Source: Aureispira sp964404215 (GTDB lineage Bacteria > Bacteroidota > Bacteroidia > Chitinophagales > Saprospiraceae). Taken from it: a stretch of 64,000 nucleotides of DNA. Below, piece after piece: positions 26,772 through 35,656 of this stretch. Numbering within the stretch: the stretch's first letter is position 1; the number at the start of each line of letters is the position of its first letter. The position numbers and the translations under genes were made by a program. The DNA lies in contig CAYOJF010000001.1 of assembly GCA_964404215.1 (NCBI GenBank), positions 1 through 64,000 on the forward strand, read 5' to 3'. The notes under the pieces are model-generated. The model saw only the letters and a program-made list of their open reading frames with translations. It made no database searches and was not told the origin of the DNA.

Positions 26772-27731
26772 ATGAAAAGACAAAAGAAACATTTACTTAC
26801 CGCAGGAATTTATGGATTGCTTCTGTTTGTATTTTCTAGCAGTATGATTAGTTATCATCAACTGAAGAAAGCAAGGCCTAATTGGAACGATGATTCTGAA
26901 GAAGTAAAAGAAGCCTACTACGCCATGGCAGATCAGTTAGAAGCATGTTTTTATTACCCTATGCAAGCTATAGTATTACTATTGCTGACTTATACTATGA
27001 TTGGTTTTATTATGGTAATGAAGGAGAATGACTTTGATGATGAGTCACCAAAGGAGAGGGTGCAGTTCAACTTAGGAATGGGGACAGGTCTGTTTTTAAG
27101 CTACTATTATATTTTTGGAGGAGATGGGCTTGATCTGTTTGCAGATATGTATACAGGTAAAATATTTCTATTTGTATTTTTTAACACACAGATTATTGCT
27201 AATTTAATTATATATTATACACAAGAAATAAATGAGATCATCAAAAAGCATATTGCTTCATATTGGTTGTTATCTGCAGGTATTACTACTATGACAATGG
27301 TATTATTGTGGAATATGGAGTGGGTTTATAACCAAATGAATAGGGATGAATTATGGATGGTTCTTGTCTTCTCAGGAGTAATAATATTCTTTTTGTTGCA
27401 CTTGTTAAATCTTTACCTCTTAGAAGTAAACTTTGGAGATAAAATCAGTGATAGTATGGATGAAAAAGTATTTATGGCTTATTTTTTTTCATTATTTTTA
27501 GGAATAATGTTAAACACTATATGTGGTCTTGACTTCAAAATGTCTGGATATGAGCGACTTTCTCCATTTAATTTTGGAGTAGTATGCTGCTTTTTAATTT
27601 GTTGTGTTATTTTTTATTTCAATCAAGAAAAACCTTCTACTCCCAAGAATAAACCGTTTAAATCTAACCCCAATATATTAGATGATGGGTTTTATGAAAA
27701 AAAAGTAACAAATGAAAAAGATAAAATTTGA
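26772..27731 (+). CDS. Membrane protein, type B of the tandem array (second copy)
   Basis: A 319-residue protein with eight or so hydrophobic segments, aligned with the type B protein at 25039 through the N-terminal KKHLLTAGIYGLLLFVF, the GTGLFLSYYYIFG block and ANLIIYYTQEINEIIKKH. The tail carries SNPNILDDGF followed by a lysine-rich extension. It overlaps the alkyltransferase-like gene by 20 bases. It appears intact, unlike the two damaged copies before it. Function unknown. Confidence 0.8.
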   Translation: MKRQKKHLLTAGIYGLLLFVFSSSMISYHQLKKARPNWNDDSEEVKEAYYAMADQLEACFYYPMQAIVLLLLTYTMIGFIMVMKENDFDDESPKERVQFNLGMGTGLFLSYYYIFGGDGLDLFADMYTGKIFLFVFFNTQIIANLIIYYTQEINEIIKKHIASYWLLSAGITTMTMVLLWNMEWVYNQMNRDELWMVLVFSGVIIFFLLHLLNLYLLEVNFGDKISDSMDEKVFMAYFFSLFLGIMLNTICGLDFKMSGYERLSPFNFGVVCCFLICCVIFYFNQEKPSTPKNKPFKSNPNILDDGFYEKKVTNEKDKI

Positions 27732-28044
27732 TCGCTCTACTTTCAATGAGCAAGTTTATGAAATAACCAAATTGATTCCCAAGGGAAGGGTTAGCACCTA
27801 TGGGGCTATTGCAAGAGCGATCGAACAAACCAATCGAGCCAGAATGGTAGGGCAGGCGTTACATATTTGCCCAACAGGCGTGCCTGCTCATCGGGTAGTC
27901 AATCGTAGTGGTGTCTTAACTGGGAAGCTATTTTTTGGAGGGAATCGAATGCAGGAGCTATTGGAAGGAGATGGAGTTGAAGTAGTAGACGACCGAGTGG
28001 TTGATTTCAAAAAATTATTTTGGGAGCCATTAGAAGAGCTTTAG
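27712..28044 (+). CDS. Alkyltransferase-like protein (ATL; MGMT family without active-site Cys)
   Basis: A 110-residue DNA-binding protein homologous to the C-terminal domain of O6-alkylguanine-DNA alkyltransferase. The active-site PCHR is PAHR here (A59-H60-R61), so it cannot accept alkyl groups. The nucleotide-flipping Tyr (Y30 in VSTYGAIA) and the Arg finger (R44 in RARMVG) are kept. Known ATLs bind O6-alkylguanine and recruit nucleotide excision repair. It starts inside the end of the membrane-protein gene (20-base overlap), so it is expressed from the end of that transcript. Confidence 0.92.
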   Translation: MKKIKFDRSTFNEQVYEITKLIPKGRVSTYGAIARAIEQTNRARMVGQALHICPTGVPAHRVVNRSGVLTGKLFFGGNRMQELLEGDGVEVVDDRVVDFKKLFWEPLEEL

Positions 28045-28096
28045 ATATGCTTTTAATATTAATACTCTACAAAATAGTCATTCAGAATGGTCAAAA

Positions 28097-28567
28097 TTAA
28101 AAGAACTCTTTCAATGCTTCCCAAACTAGATTAGATTCAAAACCTCTATCAATAGCATATCGAGCTAGTTTTTGTTTTCGTTTGTAGGGATTTGTTTCTC
28201 TAGTAGTTTTATTTTTTTTCTCTAGAATCTGTAGCAGTGTCTGATGGTAGTCTTCGATAGGAATTTCACTTTTGAGAGCTCTTTTGATGCAATATTCAGA
28301 AACTCTCTTTTGTTTGAGAGCTTGCTGGATCTTATATCGGCCCCATTTTTTGATCCGAAATTTTCCACCAGCAAAGACTTCTGCAAAACGCATTTCGTTG
28401 AGAAAGTTATCTTCAATAAGGGTCGCAATAAGCTGATCAGCCTCTTCGCCATAGATGCCCAAATCTAATATTTTTTGTTTCACTTCTTGATGACAACGCT
28501 CTTGATATGCACAAAAATGCTGCAATTTCAGGACGGCTTCATCGTAAGAAACATATTTTTTGGACAT
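28097..28567 (-). CDS. recX: Regulatory protein RecX
   Basis: A 156-residue all-helical protein of the RecX family, which binds RecA filaments and limits their activity. Three tandem three-helix repeats are visible. Typical motifs are LQHFCAYQERCHQEVKQKI, the NFLNEMRFAEVFAGGKFRIKKWGRYKI block, and the C-terminal KLARYAIDRGFESNLVWEAL. The length is normal. recA is not nearby. The gene is divergent from rimP. Confidence 0.9.
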   Translation of the reverse strand: MSKKYVSYDEAVLKLQHFCAYQERCHQEVKQKILDLGIYGEEADQLIATLIEDNFLNEMRFAEVFAGGKFRIKKWGRYKIQQALKQKRVSEYCIKRALKSEIPIEDYHQTLLQILEKKNKTTRETNPYKRKQKLARYAIDRGFESNLVWEALKEFF

Positions 28568-28680
28568 AGTGTGGTTAGTTTTGAAGGAAATAGATTGCTT
28601 ATCTAGTGTGAAAATCGGTAAAAACTAGTGAAAAAAACAATATGAATAGATATTTGCTTCATTATTTGGATGAATAATGC

Positions 28681-28688
28681 TATATTTG
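28681..28688 (+). promoter_or_regulatory. Candidate -7 box of the rimP-nusA-infB operon (TATATTTG)
   Basis: An exact TAnnTTTG match about 100 bases upstream of rimP. A TTTG lies 24 bases further up (28653-28656), slightly wider than usual. It would place a 14-bp hairpin just inside the 5' leader. Confidence 0.45.
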
Positions 28689-28712
28689 CAGAAGCATAGA
28701 GGAAAAGTGTCA

Positions 28713-28745
28713 CAGTAGAGGGAACATGAAGTGTTCCCTCTACTG
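28713..28745. promoter_or_regulatory. Leader hairpin upstream of rimP
   Basis: A perfect 14-bp stem (28713-28726 with 28732-28745) with a 5-base loop, between divergent recX and rimP. It is followed by only TTTCT, so it is a weak terminator at best. Its position in the leader of the nusA operon suggests attenuation or transcript protection; this is inferred. Confidence 0.6.
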
Positions 28746-28785
28746 TTTCTACCCCCATCACAAGCAGTAGATACCTAAGACCAAT

Positions 28786-29274
28786 ATGATTTCGCTAAAA
28801 GACAAACTCGAGGAACTCCTAGACGACAAATTTCAAGAAGAAGAATTTAGTCATTTATTTTTGGTGGATTTGAAAGTATTGCCTGGCGATAATATTCAAA
28901 TATTTTTGGACAGTGACGAATCAGTTATGTTTCAGCACTGTGTACGTATTAGTCGCTATCTTGAGCAACATATTGAAGAAAACGAATGGTTGGGCGAAAA
29001 GTATACTTTAGATGTTTCTTCTGCAGGAGTAGGAGCACCATTGGTTCTCAAAAGACAATACGTGAAAAATATTGGAAGAGAAGTAAGTGTACAAGTAGAG
29101 GATGATCACAAGAGTATCAAAGGAATATTGGCAGCAGTCAATGACGAAACGATACTTGTGACTTATGACGAAAAAGTCAGAATAGAAGGAAAAAAGAAGA
29201 AGGAATTAGTAACGATCAAAAAAGAAATTCCTTTCAACAACATAAAGAAGACAATTGTAAAAATATCTTTCTAA
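28786..29274 (+). CDS. rimP: Ribosome maturation factor RimP
   Basis: A 162-residue RimP. It is needed for late maturation of the 30S subunit. The N-terminal domain (about 1-80) ends with the motif CVRISRYLEQHIEEN and the junction YTLDVSSAGVGAPL (cf. LEVSSPGLDRPL of other bacteria). The C-terminal SH3-like domain covers about 95-160. It is the first gene of the conserved rimP-nusA-infB operon, which supports the call. Confidence 0.93.
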   Translation: MISLKDKLEELLDDKFQEEEFSHLFLVDLKVLPGDNIQIFLDSDESVMFQHCVRISRYLEQHIEENEWLGEKYTLDVSSAGVGAPLVLKRQYVKNIGREVSVQVEDDHKSIKGILAAVNDETILVTYDEKVRIEGKKKKELVTIKKEIPFNNIKKTIVKISF

Positions 29275-29330
29275 CCAGAAGCTGATTTGAAGGCTCTAGA
29301 ATTAGATAAACTATAAATATATATGCAGGC

Positions 29331-30605
29331 ATGAGTATCAATCTAATAGATTCCTTTAAGGAATTTACGAATATGAAAAGTATTGACCGTCCCACTATGA
29401 TTAGAGTATTGGAAGACGTTTTTCGTACACTTATTCGTAAGAAATACAGTTCTGATGAAAACTTTGACATCATTGTAAATGCGGATGAAGGTGATTTGGA
29501 AATTTGGAGAAAAAGAGAAATAGTACCCAAAGGTGAAGTAGAAGACGATCGCTTTCAGATTGCTATTCAAGATGCACTCGTATTAGAAGATGGGGAAGAT
29601 TATGAAGTAGGAGAGGAATGCTACCAACGTATTCAGATTGAAGATTTTGGTCGTAGAGCAATTATGGCTGCTCGTCAAACCTTGATTTCTAGAATATTGG
29701 AACTAGAAAAAGATAAGATCTACAAAATGTATGTAGATAGAGTAGGAGAAGTCATTCGTGGAGAGGTCTATCAGATAATGAAACGTGATATTGTTGTTTT
29801 GGATGACGAAACCGATGTAGAGTTGGTATTGCCTAAAACAGAGATGGTCCGAGGTGATTTTTTCCGTAAAGGAGATATGATGAAGGCGATCATACAGCGT
29901 GTAGAAATGCGTAACAATACACCCGCTATCGTTCTTTCAAGAGGCGATGCAGGATTTTTAGAAAAATTGTTAGAGCAAGAGGTACCTGAAATTGAAGATG
30001 GTTTGATCACCATCAAAAAAATTGTACGTCAACCAGGAGAACGTGCTAAAGTAGCCGTAGAATCTTATGACGAACGAATTGACCCAGTAGGAGCATGTGT
30101 AGGAATGAAGGGGTCTAGAATACATGGAATAGTACGTGAATTGCGTAATGAAAATATTGATATTATCAACTTTACTAGCAATGAGCAATTGTTGATACAA
30201 CGAGCTTTGACACCAGCAAAAATCTCATACATTGAGCTAGATACTGAAAGAAGACGTGCTTCTGTTTATTTGAAATCAGAAGAAATCTCAAGAGCTATTG
30301 GTAAAAAAGGAATCAATATCAAACTCGCTAGCCGTCTGACTGAATACACCATAGATGTATACAGAGAAGGTTCTGATACAGATGATTATGATGTCGAGTT
30401 AGATGAGTTTAGAGATGAAATAGAAGATTGGGTAATTGATGAATTGAAGTCTATTGGTTGTGATACTGCTAGAAGTGTATTAGAACTCAATATAGATGAA
30501 TTGATTCGTAGAACTGATCTAGAACAAGAAACTATCAACAATATTGTAGCTGTTTTAAGCTCTGAGTTGGAAGCGGATGAAGAAGAGGTAAGCAATGAGG
30601 AATAA
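29331..30605 (+). CDS. nusA: Transcription termination/antitermination factor NusA
   Basis: A 424-residue RNA-polymerase-binding factor. An N-terminal polymerase-binding domain (about 1-125) is followed by an S1 domain (about 130-200, with GEVIRGEVYQI) and two KH domains (about 225-345). The KH signatures include GACVGMKGSRIHGIVREL and AIGKKGINIKLASRLTEY. An acidic C-terminal segment with a helix-hairpin-like LKSIGCDTARSVLELNIDEL closes the protein. It lies 56 bases after rimP and before infB, the standard order. Confidence 0.96.
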   Translation: MSINLIDSFKEFTNMKSIDRPTMIRVLEDVFRTLIRKKYSSDENFDIIVNADEGDLEIWRKREIVPKGEVEDDRFQIAIQDALVLEDGEDYEVGEECYQRIQIEDFGRRAIMAARQTLISRILELEKDKIYKMYVDRVGEVIRGEVYQIMKRDIVVLDDETDVELVLPKTEMVRGDFFRKGDMMKAIIQRVEMRNNTPAIVLSRGDAGFLEKLLEQEVPEIEDGLITIKKIVRQPGERAKVAVESYDERIDPVGACVGMKGSRIHGIVRELRNENIDIINFTSNEQLLIQRALTPAKISYIELDTERRRASVYLKSEEISRAIGKKGINIKLASRLTEYTIDVYREGSDTDDYDVELDEFRDEIEDWVIDELKSIGCDTARSVLELNIDELIRRTDLEQETINNIVAVLSSELEADEEEVSNEE

Positions 30606-30825
30606 GTAAATAAAACTTCAAAGCCTAGCCTCTTAGCATTCATTCAGATAGTTCTTAGTAGTAAAATAATTAATGGATAGAAAGGAGATATAATAGATCG
30701 TCTTTCTTCTGCTTGATAAGATTTTTTTGATAGGATTCCTGTCAAAAAAGTAGTGTTGTAACCATATATAGTTTTGGGTATTGCTGCGGCAAACAAACTA
30801 TAATATTAGTATAAAATCGTATAGA

Positions 30826-33795
30826 ATGTCGAAACGCTTAGTTAAGGTAGCTAAAGAACTTAATGTCGGAACAAAAACTATTGTAGAGTTTTTGAATGGG
30901 AAAGGCTTTGAAGTAAGCAACAAACCTACTGCTAAAGTATCTGATGAAATGTATCAGGTTTTAGCAGAGAACTTCAAAGGTTCTATTGCCATCAAGGAAA
31001 AAGCAAACAAAATTTCCATTGGTAATAGAAAGAAAGAAGAAGAAAAGAAAAAAACAAAATCTTGGGAAGTACCTACGGAAGAGGTTGCTCCTAAGCCAGT
31101 TCAGAAAACCACTGAACCGAAAAAAGAGGTCGAAGAAGTAAAAGAAGAAGAGGTAATTGCAGAAAAAGAACCTGTCAAGAAAGAAGAGGAGCCGAAGGTG
31201 ACTTCTAAAAGACAGTTGAAAGGGCCTAAGATATTGGGAACTATTAATCTGGATGATACTCGAAAATCAAAGCGTAGAAACGCTAAGAAAGAGACCCCGA
31301 AGAAGGAAACTCCGAAAAAAGAAAAGGAAACGCCTGTTGTAAAGAAACAAGACGAACCTAAGAAGGAAGAGGTAAAGCCTATCGTGCAGAAAAAGCAAGA
31401 AGAGCCTACACCAAAGCCAGAAGAAAAGAAAGTAGAGCCTACACCTACTGCTAAAGAACCTACAGAAACTAAGCCTGTAGAAGAAAAAGGAGTATTAAAG
31501 ACAGCTAAAAAGGCGGAAGTAGATATCAAAGTAGATGCTCCTCAGCTAAAAGGTCTAAAAATCAAGGGTACTATTAACCTAAGTGCTTTCAATAAGAAAC
31601 GCAAGAAGAAAGACAAGTCGAAAGACAAGAAGTCAGATGCTTCTGGTAGCAAGGATAAAAACTTGGTAGCGTCTTCAGATAATAATGCGAAGAAACGCAG
31701 AAAAAGAAAGCGCGTGGTCAGTAACGATTCTAACAATCGTAGCACCACTACTAATAATAATAGCAATACAAGTAATACTAATAATAAGAGTAAGTCAACG
31801 GATAGTAAACCATCTAATGATAGAAATTCTTCGAAAAAAGTTCGTAAGAAAGGAAAACGCAAAGAGGTTAACAAGAAAGAGGTTGACAACAAACTAAAAG
31901 ATACCTTAAACAGACTACAAGGTGGTGCTGGTAAGAAAAAACGTTTTGGAACTTCCCGTAAAGAAAGAGATGAACAACGTAAAGAGCGTCTCAAAGAAAT
32001 GGAAGAGAAAGGTGAAGAGACACCAAAACTAAAAGTAACAGAGTTTATTACGGTATCTGAGCTAGCGGTATTGATGGGAATATCTGCTACAGATATTATC
32101 ATGGCAGCAATGTCCGAAAAACGTATGGTTTCTATTAACCAGCGTATGGATATGGATCTGATCGAATTGATGGGACTTGAGTTTGGTTTCGAGATAGAAT
32201 TTATCTCAGCAGAAGACCAAATGGAGAAAGAACTCAATATCGAAGAAGAAGATATGGAAGATGATACTCCAAGAGCTCCTATCGTAACAGTAATGGGTCA
32301 CGTAGATCATGGTAAAACTTCTTTGTTGGATAGTATCCGAAAAGCAAAAGTAGCCGACGGTGAGGCTGGTGGTATCACACAGCATATTGGTGCCTACGAA
32401 GTAGCTATGGAAGATGGATCTAAGATCACTTTCTTAGATACTCCTGGTCACGAAGCTTTTACAGCGATGCGTGCCCGTGGTGCTAAAGTAACCGATATTG
32501 CTGTTATTATTATTGCGGCAGATGACAGTATCATGCCCCAAACAAAAGAGGCAATTAGTCACGCACAAGCGGCAGAAGTTCCAATTATCTTTGCAATCAA
32601 TAAAATTGATAAAGAAGGAGCAAACCCAGAGCGTATTAAGCAAGAACTAGCAACGATGAATCTTTTGGTAGAAGAATGGGGTGGTAAGTACCAATCTCAA
32701 GACATATCTGCTAAAAAAGGATTGAATATAGATGAATTGCTAGAGAAAATATTATTGGAAGCAGAAATGCTAGAGCTCAAAGCTAATCCAGAAAAACGTG
32801 CTATGGGTACTGTCTTGGAGGCATCCCTAGAAAAAGGACGTGGATATGTGGCTAAAATATTGGTGCAAAATGGTACTTTGAGTATTGGAGATGCCATGAT
32901 TGCAGGTTCTTTCAATGGTAAAGTAAAAGCGATGTTCAATGAAAGAGGTAAACGTATCAAGACAGCAGGACCTGCTACCCCCGTATTGGTGTTAGGCTTG
33001 CAAGGAGCTCCTCCAGCGGGTGAGGTACTGAACGTAATGCCTTCAGAAAAAGAAGCTAAAGAATTGGCTAGTAGACGAGCTACTTTGGTTCGCCAACAGC
33101 AAATTAGAGCAACACGTCGTGTTACATTAGGAGATATTACGAATCGTATCAAGATTGGTAACTTCCAAGAGTTGAACTTGATTGTGAAAGGTGATTTTGA
33201 TGGTTCTGTAGAGGCATTGTCTGATGCATTGCTCAAACTGTCTACCGAACAAGTTCAGACCAATATCATTCACAAGGCAGTTGGACCGATTACAGAGTCT
33301 GATGTTAACTTGGCAGCTGCTTCAGATGCCATTGTAGTTGGTTTCCAAGTACGTCCTAACCCAATGGCAAAACGTCTAGCAGAGCAGGAAGGTATCGAAC
33401 TGAAGACATACTCTGTTATTTATGATGCTATTGATGAAATCAAGTCTGCATTGGAAGGACTACTCGAACCAAAAGAAGTAGAGGAAGTGACGGGTATGGT
33501 AGAAATCCAACAGGTATTTACGATTTCAAAAGTAGGAACTGTCGCTGGATGTCTAGTTCAAGAAGGAAAAATATTCAGAAACAGTTATATTCGTATTATT
33601 AGAGATGGTATTGTCGTATATCCTAAGAAAGAAGGTGTACATGGCGAACTATCTACTTTGAGACGTTTCAAAGACAATGTAGCTGAAGTGAAGAACGGAA
33701 TGGAATGTGGTTTGACCATCAAGAACTTTAATGATATTAAAGAAGGAGATATGGTAGAAGCATACGAAATCAAGGAAGTGAAACAGAAGTTATAG
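30826..33795 (+). CDS. infB: Translation initiation factor IF-2
   Basis: A 989-residue GTPase that places initiator tRNA on the 30S subunit. The N-terminal extension of about 400 residues is low-complexity: K/E/P-rich (about 70-230), then N/S/K-rich (about 280-350). The second IF2_N region precedes the G domain with GHVDHGKTS at about 490, DTPGHEAF at about 540 and NKID. Domains II-IV follow to the C-terminus. The ATG at 30826 is chosen because MSKRLVKVAKELNVG is the canonical N-terminus; a TTG at 30781 would add 15 unrelated residues. A terminator follows. Confidence 0.96.
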   Translation: MSKRLVKVAKELNVGTKTIVEFLNGKGFEVSNKPTAKVSDEMYQVLAENFKGSIAIKEKANKISIGNRKKEEEKKKTKSWEVPTEEVAPKPVQKTTEPKKEVEEVKEEEVIAEKEPVKKEEEPKVTSKRQLKGPKILGTINLDDTRKSKRRNAKKETPKKETPKKEKETPVVKKQDEPKKEEVKPIVQKKQEEPTPKPEEKKVEPTPTAKEPTETKPVEEKGVLKTAKKAEVDIKVDAPQLKGLKIKGTINLSAFNKKRKKKDKSKDKKSDASGSKDKNLVASSDNNAKKRRKRKRVVSNDSNNRSTTTNNNSNTSNTNNKSKSTDSKPSNDRNSSKKVRKKGKRKEVNKKEVDNKLKDTLNRLQGGAGKKKRFGTSRKERDEQRKERLKEMEEKGEETPKLKVTEFITVSELAVLMGISATDIIMAAMSEKRMVSINQRMDMDLIELMGLEFGFEIEFISAEDQMEKELNIEEEDMEDDTPRAPIVTVMGHVDHGKTSLLDSIRKAKVADGEAGGITQHIGAYEVAMEDGSKITFLDTPGHEAFTAMRARGAKVTDIAVIIIAADDSIMPQTKEAISHAQAAEVPIIFAINKIDKEGANPERIKQELATMNLLVEEWGGKYQSQDISAKKGLNIDELLEKILLEAEMLELKANPEKRAMGTVLEASLEKGRGYVAKILVQNGTLSIGDAMIAGSFNGKVKAMFNERGKRIKTAGPATPVLVLGLQGAPPAGEVLNVMPSEKEAKELASRRATLVRQQQIRATRRVTLGDITNRIKIGNFQELNLIVKGDFDGSVEALSDALLKLSTEQVQTNIIHKAVGPITESDVNLAAASDAIVVGFQVRPNPMAKRLAEQEGIELKTYSVIYDAIDEIKSALEGLLEPKEVEEVTGMVEIQQVFTISKVGTVAGCLVQEGKIFRNSYIRIIRDGIVVYPKKEGVHGELSTLRRFKDNVAEVKNGMECGLTIKNFNDIKEGDMVEAYEIKEVKQKL

Positions 33796-33845
33796 TAAAT
33801 TGTAATAACTAGCAGTTTCTATGGAATCTGGCATAAATATAGAGG

Positions 33846-33876
33846 CGTATTCAATCAAGTGGTTGAATACGTCTTT
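33846..33876 (+). terminator. Terminator of the rimP-nusA-infB operon
   Basis: A 9-bp perfect stem (33846-33854 with 33863-33871), extended by a G:T pair, then TCTTTTT. It lies about 50 bases after the infB stop. Confidence 0.8.
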
Positions 33877-33937
33877 TTGTTCTAATAGCACTGAAACACA
33901 AATATTTGTATAAACCAACCCTCTCAAAAAAATAGAA

Positions 33938-35041
33938 ATGAAAAAAAAGGGAATACTTCTTTTGTTAGTATTGGTATTTGGAGTGAGTTTGAGTTGCAAA
34001 AAGTACCAAACAGTACAAGAACAACTAGCAGAGGCAGCTACTGTAGATAAGTGGCAATATATACCTGTACCTGGAATGCTCTGTAGGAATGGTAGCGGAA
34101 CAGGGATAGGAGCAAAATTGAATAAAAAGTCAACTAAACTATTGATCTATCTAGCAGGTGGAGGAAGTTGTTTTAATGATCCGACTTGTATTGCTAATCT
34201 TAATACATTTGGCTCTTTGTCTTTCGAAGGGTGGAAACGGGCAGGGTTACAATTAGGGATTTTTGATCAGGGAGCTGTATTGAATCCTTTCAAAGGGTGG
34301 AATTGTGTCTATATACCTTATTGTACAGGCGATGTGCATTCTGGTACTAATAGAAATGCAGAAGTGAGTTTTTTCTATAGAAATCAACGAATGATAGGCT
34401 ATAATAATATTAGTTTAGTACTAGAAGAGCTAAAGACTTACTATGGCAATTCGCTAGATGAAGTTTTATTGACGGGTTCTAGTGCTGGAGGATTTGGGAC
34501 ACTTATCAATGCCGACCAATTTATCAAAACTTTCCCTACCGCCAAAGCAACAGTACTAGATGATTCTGGCCCTATATTGATTGATGAAAAGGTACAGCCA
34601 AGCTGTCTGGATAGAAGGCTAGAGGGAGTTTTTAAAGTGAATATCCCAGATGATTTTGATGAATATACTTCTGGTAAATATCAGACAGATATGAAATCTA
34701 TTTATGAATACCTAGGTAACAAATATCCAGATGTTCAGTTTGGACTGGTATCCGCTTTAGAGGATATTGTTATCAGAGAATTTTATGGTTATGGTGCTAA
34801 TAACTGTGCAAATACTCCTATACCAACTAGAGTTCCTGCTGCGGATTACAAAGCAGCCTTATATCAATTGAGAGATTCTGTATTGTCTCAATATCCTAAT
34901 TGGAGTACTTGTTATTTCAATGAAATGACACATACTTACAGTATGATACCAGGAGTATTCAATCGTAGAGTAGGAAGCATGCGGTATCGAGATTGGTTGA
35001 ATAGCCTACGAGATAGATCGGCTGTTCATGTAGAGAATTAA
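33938..35041 (+). CDS. Pectinacetylesterase-family lipoprotein
   Basis: A 367-residue serine carboxylesterase-like protein of the pectinacetylesterase/Notum family. The signal peptide ends with a lipobox GVSLSC (Cys at about 20). The family start motif LLIYLAGGGSCFND is at about 68-81 and the YIPYCTGDVHSG block at about 125-136. The nucleophile elbow GSSAGG puts the catalytic Ser at S182, and a candidate His is in MTHTYSM near the C-terminus. The family removes acetyl or acyl groups from glycans or lipidated proteins; the natural substrate here is unknown. It is a single-gene unit with its own terminator. Confidence 0.88.
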   Translation: MKKKGILLLLVLVFGVSLSCKKYQTVQEQLAEAATVDKWQYIPVPGMLCRNGSGTGIGAKLNKKSTKLLIYLAGGGSCFNDPTCIANLNTFGSLSFEGWKRAGLQLGIFDQGAVLNPFKGWNCVYIPYCTGDVHSGTNRNAEVSFFYRNQRMIGYNNISLVLEELKTYYGNSLDEVLLTGSSAGGFGTLINADQFIKTFPTAKATVLDDSGPILIDEKVQPSCLDRRLEGVFKVNIPDDFDEYTSGKYQTDMKSIYEYLGNKYPDVQFGLVSALEDIVIREFYGYGANNCANTPIPTRVPAADYKAALYQLRDSVLSQYPNWSTCYFNEMTHTYSMIPGVFNRRVGSMRYRDWLNSLRDRSAVHVEN

Positions 35042-35076
35042 GGAATCAATTAGATGGTTAAGGATCTGAATAAGAG

Positions 35077-35112
35077 AGTCTCTCCTAATATTTTAGGTAG
35101 AGGCTATTTTTT
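35077..35112 (+). terminator. Terminator of the pectinacetylesterase-like gene
   Basis: A stem of about 12 pairs (35077-35088 with 35093-35105) with one bulged base and one G:T pair, followed by ATTTTTTG. Confidence 0.65.
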
Positions 35113-35216
35113 GTGATATACAATATCAAGTAATTTTACAAATGTTTCTGCACTGAAAAAAGTCTAATTTTGACCATTTGCTTGTTAAAAAGTACCAAGT
35201 AAATTGGGAATCAAGA

Positions 35217-35353
35217 CCCGCTAAAGCTACGTTACCCACTAGTGGTTCACTTTGATAAATGTATTCTATACATTTATCATTCGTTCATGCCTCCAACTAA
35301 TCCAAGTTAGCTATTTTTCATGCTACGGTTACTTTTGTGTCATTACTTAGTTT
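35217..35353. repeat. Dispersed repeat, copy B (long form)
   Basis: Shares its first 14 bases exactly with position 1 of the window, and 35314-35351 matches 49-85 with about six changes. It has an extra middle part of about 50 bases containing a 10-bp hairpin (35254-35263 with 35269-35278) and the palindrome CCACTAGTGG. It lies in a 615-base interval without genes (35042-35656). No coding capacity is seen. Confidence 0.5.
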
Positions 35354-35495
35354 ACAGTGTACTTAAATGGAGCATTACAGAAATTGTCGAAGAAACAGTA
35401 GTTAAATTAACTAAGTAGTCAGTTAAATTTTTTGTTTCCAAAGTTTTAAATATTTGTTTAAGTATAATTGTTATAAGTTTTGTTTTTTTTTGTCG

Positions 35496-35527
35496 TTGTA
35501 TGCCTCATTGAAGTGAGTGTATATTTG
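35496..35527 (+). promoter_or_regulatory. Promoter of the T9SS cargo gene
   Basis: TTG, 21 bases, then TATATTTG, fully matching the Bacteroidota pattern. The transcript would have a leader of about 120 bases before the ATG at 35657. Confidence 0.55.
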
Positions 35528-35656
35528 TGAAAATCAAAGGGCTATTGAATGATGTAGAATCTAGAATAAATCCTTATTAAATAGGAGGGGCTTTAACGTT
35601 AGGACTAGATTTTAGATAGCCTATATTTAGTTCACATTTCAAAATGAATAAACAAA

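Noticed and set aside
30781..30825. TTG-initiated extension of infB
   Set aside because: The canonical IF-2 N-terminus starts at the ATG at 30826; the extension has no similarity to the family.
31030..31860. Low-complexity repeats in the infB 5' half
   Set aside because: They are explained by the K/E/P- and N/S-rich linker of IF-2, which is normally variable; no separate element is needed.
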